In this document: piece by piece, positions 12,201 to 19,559 of the stretch
Position numbering within the stretch: the stretch's first letter is position 1
Layout: each line of letters opens with the position of its first letter
Assembly (NCBI GenBank): GCA_019055375.1
Contig: JAHQIW010007146.1
Location: 62,001 to 126,000 of the forward strand
Direction: 5' to 3'
Length of the DNA stretch: 64,000 nucleotides
DNA from: Parelaphostrongylus tenuis
Lineage: Eukaryota > Nematoda > Chromadorea > Rhabditida > Metastrongylidae
Made by a program: the position numbers and the translations under genes
The notes under the pieces: model-generated
Database searches by the model: none
The model's input: only the letters and a program-made list of their open reading frames with translations
Told to the model about the DNA's origin: nothing

Positions 12201-13783
12201 CAGCTCCATACGTATGTGATATGTTGGTGAGAATGGTCTAGCTGCTAAACTAAGAGGCACACGCTTTTTGCGAGCTTCTATCTTATTGAAAAGATTCTTA
12301 CACAACCTTTTCGGGTTTTTATCAGCATAAAAGTGCTTTGGTGAACTCCACTAAGAAAGCTTCAGTAATTTTAGACGAAAGTGAACCTTGCATAGCATTT
12401 TTCTCTTTTGCGGAGTCTTTTCACCATATTCTTATGGCTCCTTTTAAATCATCCCGGAAGGTGCCCTGGCTTGATGACGAAATCTGTTCACGAGGAATAC
12501 ATTGACGTAGGCATATGATTTTTTCCATTTATTTACGATTAATTTCTACAAAAACAGTGGTTGATCAGACAAATTTGCATTTGATTTATTGAATCACTTT
12601 TACTAAATAATTGGAATTGAAATAAATTACTCTTACTAAATTCTTACTCTTCATTTGAAATACCGAAAATTGTGAAATATGATAATGCAATTCTGAATAA
12701 CTAGTGTGACAAGAAAAACTGAAATAACTCTTTTAGAATACTCAAAGGTTCTCGAAACAAAACCAGTTTTTTTTTGTTTTCAAAGTCAAGATTACGCAAA
12801 ACCATTAATTCTATCGTTTTTTACGCGCATTCAATTTGGAAAAAAAGAGGAAATCCAGGATCGAAAAAGGTTCAACGCATGTTGTAAAGATGTTTTCACC
12901 ATTTTAGGACTCTTCCATTCCATACTTTCCAGTAAACTGAGAACGGAAAAATGAACAGGCGCTCTGTTCTTTGCGCGATAAGATTTGGGCAAGTGTAAAC
13001 GGTAGGAAACCCTTTCAGACCCTCTTGTTATTTTTGTTTTTACGACTCGACTTTAATGCCAGTTATTGGGTCGTTCCACGAGTTTAGCACCATAGCAATA
13101 AACACCAAATTTATTGGCCAAAAACAGTTGAAATTGTATGAATTTGGTAACATTTCATTGCGCACTTTCTTACAAACATTTTCTCATACAACTTGCCTAT
13201 AATTGCTCTGAAATGGAGCTGTCTTGGTAACAATCCTGCCACTTATTCATGAATGGCGCGTAGGGGAAAAGAGTAGTGAAGGGCGCTCAAGATTACTGGA
13301 GCTTCTTGTAGACTGCTCGAGAGCAATTGACCCTGCAGATTGTTCACTCCAGCTTTGAACTTTGTGAACTACTTTCTCGCCGTCCTTTCAACAACTGCAT
13401 CGTCGCCCCAAGCTCTATTAATCTTGTGCGCCGCTTCACTAACATTTTCCCCTAGGCGTTATTCGTGTATGAGTAGCAAACGAATTTGTGCCTAGGACAG
13501 CTCCATCTTCAAGCAAGTAGAGGCGATTTGTCTACCAAAATGTTCACGAGAAAATGGGCAAATGAACGACACCAAAATCACGCAATTCTGATCATTTTGA
13601 TTGATAAATTTGGTGTTCATTGCTCTGCTGCCAAAACTTTTGGAGCGACCTAATAAAATAACAATGGAAATGAGCTTTATTATACGAAGTTGGCTTACCA
13701 ATAACTGCTGAAAATGAGAGCATGTAAACGAACCAGCCCATTTTAGGAATATGTGAAGGTTTTGTAGCATCACTAGTGTCCAT
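649..13783 (-). CDS. HMIT-type proton/myo-inositol cotransporter, copy A (3' end outside window)
   Basis: Predicted plasma-membrane 12-TM sugar-porter MFS protein that brings myo-inositol in with protons. Exons on the minus strand, 5' to 3': 13699-13783, 11596-11718, 9713-9883, 9415-9580, 8870-8984, 8690-8795, 7723-7834, 7414-7493, 7202-7338, 1423-1505, 1058-1122, 873-947, 649-744. All phases join without a stop (471 codons plus one base). Visible motifs are [44 protein letters not shown] and the HMIT-specific cysteine-rich extracellular loop (CDFC, ACGFC) with two NQS glycosylation sequons. The last two exons of copy B (WARS and PETKG segments) have no counterpart in positions 1-648, so they lie further left or are lost. 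The donor after 649 is GC rather than GT. Intron 9 (1506-7201) is swollen by repeats. The start was chosen by alignment with copy B. Related to the C. elegans hmit-1 family; which orthologue is unclear. Confidence 0.9.
1925..2160 (-). repeat. Hammerhead repeat, second subfamily
   Basis: The minus strand carries a hammerhead-like fold at 2031-2073: stem I GTGCTA/TAGCGC, stem II GGC/GCC, then GAAAC. The core reads TTGATGA instead of CTGATGA, a C3-to-U change expected to abolish cleavage. Downstream sequence (GCCATAACAGGTC, then GAGGTCTCAAATAG) recurs at 2262-2610 and 60700-61110 and parallels the layout of the 16 kb and 26 kb repeats. No protein is encoded. Confidence 0.55.
2262..2610. repeat. 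Inverted (foldback) copy of the 2 kb hammerhead repeat
   Basis: Arms at about 2262-2345 and 2490-2610 are imperfect reverse complements of each other, both containing AGGTCTGTTATGGCA or its complement. The plus strand at 2501-2539 keeps a decayed hammerhead outline: CTTA/TAAG stem I and CTGATGG in place of CTGATGA, with AAAA for GAAA. Confidence 0.45.
2707..2760. repeat. (TA)n followed by TTTA-type simple repeat
   Basis: About ten TA units are followed by TTTA/TTTATA units. Simple repeat in intron 9 of HMIT copy A. Confidence 0.9.
3160..3216. repeat. (TA)n microsatellite
   Basis: Interrupted TA tract with a few CA steps, immediately before a tRNA-like SINE (3225-3545). Confidence 0.9.
3225..3545 (+). 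repeat. tRNA-like SINE, family 1
   Basis: Contains a tRNA-like segment at 3427-3499 with a good A box (TGGTGTAGTGG) and B box (GGTTCGATTTT), and acceptor halves GCCTCGG and CTGGGGC that can pair with wobbles. The anticodon arm does not fold properly, so this is not a working tRNA. About 110 bp precede it (GACAGCT..GGTCGGGCAAAC). The tail ends in a small hairpin CACTGC/GCAGTG-like. The same unit makes up the palindrome at 5825-6375. Confidence 0.65.
5825..6375. repeat. Palindrome of two tRNA-like SINE copies (family 1)
   Basis: Two family 1 copies face outward from a centre near 6075-6110. tRNA-like segments lie at 5861-5934 (minus) and 6262-6334 (plus). Each arm is about 230 bp and starts or ends with TTGAGTGGTGA or its complement. 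The plus tRNA-like segment has B box GGTTCGATTCC and paired acceptor halves GCCTCTG/CTGAGGC with one mismatch. The repeat is an intronic insertion in HMIT copy A. Confidence 0.7.
6797..7060 (+). pseudogene. mariner transposase, C-terminal fragment
   Basis: The frame reads [11 protein letters not shown], then [16 protein letters not shown], then FLEGRRF. This is the second and third catalytic aspartate region of Tc1/mariner (DD34D) transposases. No N-terminal domain, intact start or inverted termini were recognised, so it is a truncated fossil in intron 9 of HMIT copy A. Confidence 0.85.
10063..10260 (-). repeat. tRNA-like SINE, family 2 (copy 1)
   Basis: On the minus strand: A-box-like TAGTGTAACGG, B box GGTTCTAGTCC, then GTCTGGCGCTA and a short tail towards ATAACAATAGG. 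It shares the anticodon-region string CCCGGGA with family 1 and 2 relatives. In the intron between 9884 and 11595 of HMIT copy A. Confidence 0.6.
10265..10715. repeat. Palindrome of two tRNA-like SINE copies (family 2)
   Basis: A minus copy (10265-10470) and a plus copy (about 10505-10715) form an inverted repeat. Each ends in the hairpin ACCGC-AAAAAA-GCGGT followed by TAAAATAAAAACAAT. The tRNA-like heads meet in the middle. Orientation is tail-out, head-in, the same architecture as the family 1 palindrome at 5825-6375. Confidence 0.65.
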
Positions 13784-13920
13784 AGAAAGCTAAAATTTTT
13801 CATTTTACTAAAATTGGCATATTTACCAAAAGATTTTTCAAAAAATCGATAGAGTGGAAGATTAATTCCAGGAATGTGAACGAAATGGCTGCATTTCCTT
13901 CAAGTAGTGTAAAAATTACC

Positions 13921-14010
13921 ACATCATTCCATGTATCCACGTATTACTTTCGGTAATAACGCATGTGAGTCGTAAATGGCTCATGTTGCTACCATTATGC
14001 CAAAAAATGA
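13921..14010 (-). promoter_or_regulatory. Conserved 5' flanking block of HMIT copy A
   Basis: This stretch, about 140 bp upstream of the copy A start codon, aligns at roughly three quarters identity with 38341-38425 upstream of copy B. Distance to the start codon is nearly the same (about 142 and 151 bp). The shared core reads, on the gene strand, CATGCGTTATT here and CACGCGTTATT in copy B, next to ATAATGGT. Flanking sequence further upstream is no longer alignable by eye, so the block may be promoter or 5' UTR under constraint. No trans-splice leader or clear TATA box was recognised. Confidence 0.4.
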
Positions 14011-14149
14011 ATTTAGCTATCGTGGATTTTGAGCGCCACTAGTGTCAATTCAGTCTTAGCGTGCACGCATAGAATAGAATTATGTGTGAGTCATATTTGT
14101 TACGAAATGTCCTCATAATATCCACAAGTATAACCCTTGGCTCGCTCGA

Positions 14150-14600
14150 CTCCTTTAATTTGTGAGGCCGAGTTCTTTCCACCTCGACCTCATAAACCTT
14201 ACTATCACCTCAAGCTCGTCATCGTTATCTTTCGTTTAAAGGAATACTTGTACAACTTCTCAACATTCCACCTAGACGTTATTTTACGCAAATGTAAAGT
14301 GGTCTATTCATGTTTGCATATGTATTCATCACCGCATGTCGTAAAAATCAAGTTTATTTTTCCAAACTCAAACAATCTCTCCCTACTATGGGGACACATC
14401 GGGCAAATCACTATTTCACACGAACGGACATACATTCGGTTCGCGACCAATTGGCGAAGTAATCTGTTGGTGAAATTCCCACAGTCCCAACAGAGTTTTC
14501 CAGACCACTGTATCTTGGACATCTTTTGATAGCACTGTTTACTACGTAAGCTTCGAAGGATAGCTTCCTTTCCAGCTGCTATCATTCCATTCGAATTTGG
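14150..14600 (-). pseudogene. Penelope-like element, GIY-YIG endonuclease remnant
   Basis: Minus-strand reading gives TTCGDEYIC, then in another frame NRPLYICVK, then DELEVIVRFMRSRWKELGL. These line up with the PLE C-terminal GIY-YIG region pattern CGDEYIGET..RPL.xRxKEHL and the segment after it. Several frameshifts and stops. A long plus-strand open frame over the same bases is its shadow. Confidence 0.55.
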
Positions 14601-14881
14601 CATGCTGCTGTTTTCGTTGGGGGCCTAATCTTTTCATTCCACTTTATGTCATTGACTAATCAGTCTCGGTCATTTAGAATAGATTTTTGTCCGCCAAGTG
14701 TAGTGACTTCTTTTTCTTCGCTTCTCTCGTAAGACGTTTATACTTGATCGGTACATTTTCGAACAGATTATCATTGACCCGATGACGGAAACTACAACCG
14801 AAGTTTTACAGTCTCCATCAACATAATGCTCAGTCACTCCGCAATGCATGCTATTCTAGAGCCCATCACGGAAAGAAAAAG

Positions 14882-14883
<2 letters not shown>

Positions 14884-14939
<56 letters not shown>
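14884..14939. repeat. (TA)28 microsatellite
   Basis: Uninterrupted TA tract of about 56 bp, directly before a PLE reverse transcriptase fragment. Confidence 0.95.
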
Positions 14940-14942
<3 letters not shown>

Positions 14943-15290
14943 TTTTGATTCAGTGAGACATGGCCCTTTCAAACAAGCGCAAGGTGCTTATCTTTGGGTA
15001 GTCCCGGAATCATTGCCCAGAAATGGGAGGGTTGGCAGTGGGTCCGCGACTGACCGCAAGCTTTGCTATAGCCTTTATCTATGGTGGAAGCCCCAATAAT
15101 CGATATTCGGTGATTACTTTATTATACATATATGGATGACTGCTTTATCATCTGCTTCACCAAGAAGGGATGGAAAGGATAAAGCTCTCGGCGTTGACCA
15201 ATCTCTGAGGGATGTGCCACGCATTTGTCTCTACTTTTTGATTTTGTTTGAGGTCATCAAAAACATTTCTGACGTTCACAATGACTCGCG
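14940..15290 (+). pseudogene. Penelope-like element, reverse transcriptase fragment
   Basis: Translation gives GLAVGPRLTASFAIAFI followed by a decayed catalytic-core region (DDCFIICFTKKG in a neighbouring frame). It matches the PLE RT region around QxxGlaMG..LAP..A and YIDD. Compare the same region of the longer PLE at 21.5 kb (GNGTTTSANPCYSL). Too broken to code. Confidence 0.55.
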
Positions 15291-15319
15291 GTGGCCTAGC
15301 AATGTATCGAGTTAGCGCT

Positions 15320-15475
15320 ACTTATTCACGATAACTCTGAGACCGATGTGGTACCAATTTCCCGCCGTCGGAGGGATGATGGCTCGGTCAGCCATGAGCG
15401 CGAGATCGAACTTTCGATCTTGTGTGTGTGCGACGCAAAGCGCCTCTAACCACTACGCCACATGCGTTCTCTCCC
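15320..15475 (-). repeat. tRNA-derived SINE, family 3
   Basis: The minus strand starts GTGGCGTAGTGGTTAGAGG (A-box region), has AGTTCGATCTC (B-box-like) and continues CATGGCTGACCGAGCCATC, then GGTACCACATCGGTCTC. This is the usual head-plus-body layout of a tRNA-derived SINE. No poly(A) tail seen. Confidence 0.6.
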
Positions 15476-16544
15476 TTTATTATCAACAGTAACTTGGGTA
15501 ATGAAGCTGTATTAAATAGCATGACGAAGAAGCCTATTTTAATTGTTATATCTTGTAAAACAGGATGGATGTGCTCGGCTGAAAGAAACAATGCAATGCT
15601 GTTTCAGCAAGAGTGATTTGAAATAAATCATTTGTATGCAAGAGAGAAATCTCATTAGTAGCAACTGTACACATAGTAAGGAAATCACAGCACCACCAGA
15701 CTCATTTTTTTGGAAGAAAACCACCCAGTCTTTGCCTAGCAGATGGTTTCATATCATTGATCGTGATGGTGATTATACTTAGGATTAAGCAAAAAAGTTC
15801 TGAGAAATTTTTGGAAGTTGCGGTTTTCTTGGCAAATCAACAATAAAAAACAATAAGTACTCTTCAAAGTATAAATCTTCCGTTTTTAGCTTCGTTTTAA
15901 GTTAAGCTCTTTTTTAAGTTTGACAACGGTCCGGTGCAACACTGCCAGCTGTTCAGCTAAACGCGAGTACTCAATGGAGGCTAGGCTTCAAAGCGGCTTA
16001 CAAGTCATGCTCATCCAAAACAGATGGCCGGCCAGAACGGGTATATTTTCGAAATTGAAATTGCCTTCTTTAGATCGCTTAAACCATCTGCTCACAATCG
16101 ATTTTGCCTCCGTGCCAGCATTTTCGCTCTCATTAGTCTCATCGACGGCTTCAAAATTCGCTAAAGCTTTTCTACAGTAGTGGCGGATCAACACACGCAA
16201 ATCATACTGCTCGATAGGCATTTTGGCAATATAAATTGACGAACTAGATAAATTAAGCAAAGCTACCATCAAAAAATGGCTCAAAGATGTATGATGCCAA
16301 GAAGAGAAATTTTTAATAATTTTCCAGAACTTTTCGCCCAACTTAATATTGCTACTGATTGGTATATTAGAAAAAAAACAATTGAATTAACAAAACTGTC
16401 GAAATGGGCGAGAAATTATGGAACATTATTGTTTGAGCCAACTTGTCATGTGATCTGGTGAAAATTTCGCTTGACACAGAGTGTAAAACGTTCGTCTTCG
16501 ATGACTCTCTGTAAGGGAGCATAGCTCCTGAGAGAACTGACTAT

Positions 16545-16715
16545 GGAATTCAAAAGTTCGACTTTCTATAAACCTCGGCATAATTAATTGTTATAGAAAA
16601 TCGAAAAACTTATCTTGATTAGCTGACGCGAGGTTGGAAAATTAGTCGCAGAAGTTCGGCTGACGTTTCGGCGACCCGCCTTCTTCAGAGCATGGGCGTA
16701 CGTAGTATTAGTCTA
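16545..16715 (-). mobile_element. Truncated Penelope-like element 3' end, inserted
   Basis: The 171-bp segment interrupts the hammerhead repeat and is flanked by TGACTAT on both sides (16538-16544 and 16716-16722), absent as a duplication at the 26 kb copy. On the minus strand it contains the PLE-type motif at 16659-16691 and an end resembling that of the 22.6 kb PLE (CCGAGGTTTATAGAAAGTCG versus CTTCGGAATTGTTCAATGG). Confidence 0.65.
16659..16691 (-). ncRNA. PLE-type hammerhead-like motif
   Basis: Minus strand: GCT, CTGAAGA, A, stem II GGCG-GGT-CGCC, GAAA, C-G-T, C, AGC. Stem I GCT/AGC pairs and stem II is perfect; stem III is reduced to about two pairs without a loop. Position 7 is A and an extra A precedes stem II. 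PLEs are known to carry hammerhead motifs with minimal stem III; activity of this copy is uncertain. Confidence 0.55.
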
Positions 16716-16750
16716 TGACTATAAAAATATCGTAAGACGACGGGTTCTCC

Positions 16751-16789
16751 CCGACTGACGAGTCTGTAAGGACGAAACACGTGTATCGG
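16751..16789 (+). ncRNA. Hammerhead ribozyme, compact form
   Basis: Core CTGACGA (16755-16761), stem II GTC/GAC around TGTAAG, GAA (16774-16776), stem III the palindrome ACACGTGT (needing a 2-nt loop), H17 = A at 16785, and stem I CCGA/TCGG with all four pairs. Every conserved core residue is present. Cleavage would fall after 16785. Very short stem III is typical of retroelement-associated hammerheads, which often act as dimers. Confidence 0.8.
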
Positions 16790-17039
16790 CTGAACAAGAG
16801 CCCTTACCAAACCACATGGCAAGTTGGCTCAAATAATAATGAAGGATCTATTGAAATTTGAGCGTGATCTAGATAAGCCACTCGAAATAAAGGTAGATTA
16901 TGGAACAGTCTAAAACAATGCAAAACATTCTTCATTAAGATTGTTACACTCTCATAAGCTCGTCGATGTATGTAGACCGATTTCATAGCATTCATGAAAA
17001 TCATCGCTTGATTTTGTTCTCTTAAAATAGTATACATTA

Positions 17040-17560
17040 TCCTCAATAGATTATCTAGGCGTTGCTCAATCGTTTAAGAATCGGGCATACATTTGCTCAA
17101 ATGGTTACGTCATAAAGTGATCGAAAGAATATCTGCTTGCTTAATTATTTCAAGGATCTATGAATGCATTGAGCCAGAGTCTTATCATCGCAAAAAATTG
17201 TGGTGACACTAATTTGCAGAGACAGTGAAAGGATGGAGAGTCAAATAAACCAGGACGGAGGAGTGAAATACGACCAGTGTGTGTATTGAAAAGAGTCTGT
17301 ATACCTAAACTATCCGTAATTAATGAATCTGTATAGCTCATATCAAAACATCTATAACATTGACTGTTGCAAGAAATAAGTGTCTTTTTCAATCAGAGTT
17401 GCATTCACCGTACATTTACAACTATCAGAAAACAGGTGTGGCATGCTGTCAGTTAGAAAATTGCTGTCATTTTTCTCATTTCTCATTTCAAAGATATTCA
17501 GACTCAATAGTGTGGCGTTCAAGTGATTCAAGAGTATGTTGTGCACTGAGTGTCGATTGT
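17040..17560. repeat. Duplicated flank upstream of HMIT copy A
   Basis: Aligns, diverged, with 41430-41860: shared landmarks are CAATCGTTTA, GCATACATT-like, GCATCGAGCCAGAG or GCATTGAGCCAGAG, and CCAGTGTGTGTAT. Both lie about 3.3 kb upstream of the respective HMIT start, so this is the outer part of the tandem duplication. No gene recognised within. Confidence 0.55.
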
Positions 17561-18019
17561 TCGATCGTTTGCTTTATTTGTCTGCTACGGGGCCTTTTTG
17601 AGGATAAAGTCATGAACAGCCTCTATGTACTTCACTATTGAAAACCTAATATCAATGCATTATAAGAACACGAAAAAATAGCTATGATAAATCATTGTGA
17701 GATAGATTAAGAAAAACCGGAATAGCAAGTTACGTAAGTGATAGTTAAGCGTGTTACGAGATTGATAGTCTCTGTTTAGCTGCGGAACACGACTACGAGG
17801 CGGAGTTGAGGATAATGCAGTCTATCCGTAAACGTTCTAATCAAAGAGGGTAGCCATTAGATGATCAGTTATGATATATGATGGGCGGAAGTCTGATAGG
17901 ATGAGTTAATATGCCCACCAGCGGCTGTCAAACTCTACGAAGTGTTTTAATCCGCCATGCAGTGTAACAAGTAATAGGTCCCGCGTCTTAGAGTTATACG
18001 GAAGATATTATTGTGATTT

Positions 18020-19060
18020 CTTCATGAGTACAATCACGAGACGAGATGAATAGTAATGTACATCAGAGTACACTTGACGCATGGTGAAACTAAATGGTGA
18101 TGTGAAAGATGTTACAATGCGACTGCGTAAGTTGACTGATAAACATCGAAATGTGATACTAATTGGCATTTGTCTGTCATTAAAGCGAACTTTCTCGTGC
18201 AACATGATCAACTGGCTTGCTGCCCATCTCTTACTCTAAACTCCAACGCCTGAAACGATTGATGTGGAATGTTTCGCACCTCCCTCTTTATGAAGAAATA
18301 ACAAGTAATCGACAGAGGAATTCCAAAACTGACTTTCCTTGAATTTTCGTGATGGCAATCAATCATATATTACTTGATGATTGAGCCAGTAGCACGAAAC
18401 TGATAGAATATAAATTTATTCAGCTAAGGTTACGATGATTTTCTTCTTCTTCAAATCTGATAAATCGAGTCGACCGCCCAGACGTGTTCATCCTTGTTGT
18501 GCTTTTTATCTTCGTTTCGCTCGAGTCGATCTTCTTCGGTCGGCACCGCTCAAACAAAGCATTTCACTCGGCGATGACCTTATGAAGCCGCTGCAGGATG
18601 GAATCTCCGGTGAAAAAAATAGGACTTTATCATCAACAACCTTGGTGCGCATTGCCGAGTGAGGTTCTCCATTTGAGCGGTGCCACTGAAAAAAAAAATC
18701 AGCTCAAACGAATCGAAGATGATGGCCGCAACGAGGACGAAGCTGTGCTTAGTCAACTCGAATCAGCAAAATATCCCTCACAAAGGGTTCTCTTATTTGA
18801 ATTTGATTTTTACGTAACGACACTGACGTAAGGGCCAGGTGATGCGTAATAGTGTATTCGTGATGAAACTAGACATCACTGTGAAGTATCCTACGACGTA
18901 GTCGCGAACGATGATTGATAAAACAATGAATACGTGCTGGTGACTAGCAGCCATCTGCCATTTACGTGGAATTTCGCGCGCTAAGTGATCCTTTGGCTCT
19001 GCCATTCTTTGGCTCTAGCCTCCGACACCTGAAGCAATCGTTGTAGTTAATCACGCTGCG
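18020..19060. repeat. Long palindrome flanked by a direct repeat
   Basis: Arms at about 18460-18580 and 18650-18770 are imperfect reverse complements (GGCACCGCTCAAA..CACTCGGC in both). They are flanked by direct repeats of roughly 220 bp at 18070-18290 and 18820-19060 (both contain GTGATGAAACT- or GGTGAAACTA-like starts and CCTGAAAC/CCTGAAGC near the end). Open frames inside run antisense to each other and look incidental. Confidence 0.5.
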
Positions 19061-19204
19061 CCCACGAACGCGAAAACAGTGGCTAATTGATAAAGGAGTT
19101 ACTTTAACAAGGAGTTTCGAAAGTGATGTGTCATTAACTAATTTGACTACAGTTTGTTTTAAAGGAGAACCACCAATTACTGTTTTCTAATAGATACGAA
19201 CAAA

Positions 19205-19400
19205 TAGATGCGTTGTAGCGTAGAAGGAGTGGTGAGAAAACGGGCTTCAGTAGTGCAACTGGCTACAGCACGCGCTCCCGGATAGAGTGAGATGTGGGTT
19301 CGAGTCTCGCCTGACGCAAAAATTTTGCGCAGCACTCTACATCAGTTGGAACGTCATACCACCTCTAGAAGTGGTTAAATAGAAGGGAATTATTTTTCGA
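19205..19400 (+). repeat. tRNA-like SINE, family 2 (diverged copy)
   Basis: Has GGGTTCGAGTC (B box), CTCGCCTGACGC, then the tail CAGCACTCTACATCAG and a compensated 3' hairpin ACCAC..GTGGT. The hairpin arms differ from the 10 kb copies but still pair, which supports the hairpin as a real part of the element. Confidence 0.55.
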
Positions 19401-19559
19401 TTGGGAAAGATTGATGGTTAGTACATTAACTTTTGAGCAGTTATAGCCAGGAAGCAAAAGAGACATCGAAAGTTAGCATCACAAGAAAACTCATAAAGTG
19501 ATCTAAAACATAATTTGAAAAACCAACTTCCTGTCAACCTCAACATCAAGGTATACACC

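Larger units (their letters stand above)
16430..16890 (+). repeat. Hammerhead-bearing repeat with PLE insertion
   Basis: Same unit as at 25965-26290: shared strings include TGACACAGAGTGTAAA, GAGAGAACTGACTAT, GACGACGGGTTCT and TTGAAATTTGAGCGTG. It is split at 16544 by 171 bp of other sequence. The ribozyme is at 16751-16789. No coding capacity. Confidence 0.7.

Noticed and set aside
14137..14529. 130-codon plus-strand open frame
   Set aside because: It is antisense to the PLE GIY-YIG remnant, which has recognisable motifs; no family match for the plus frame.
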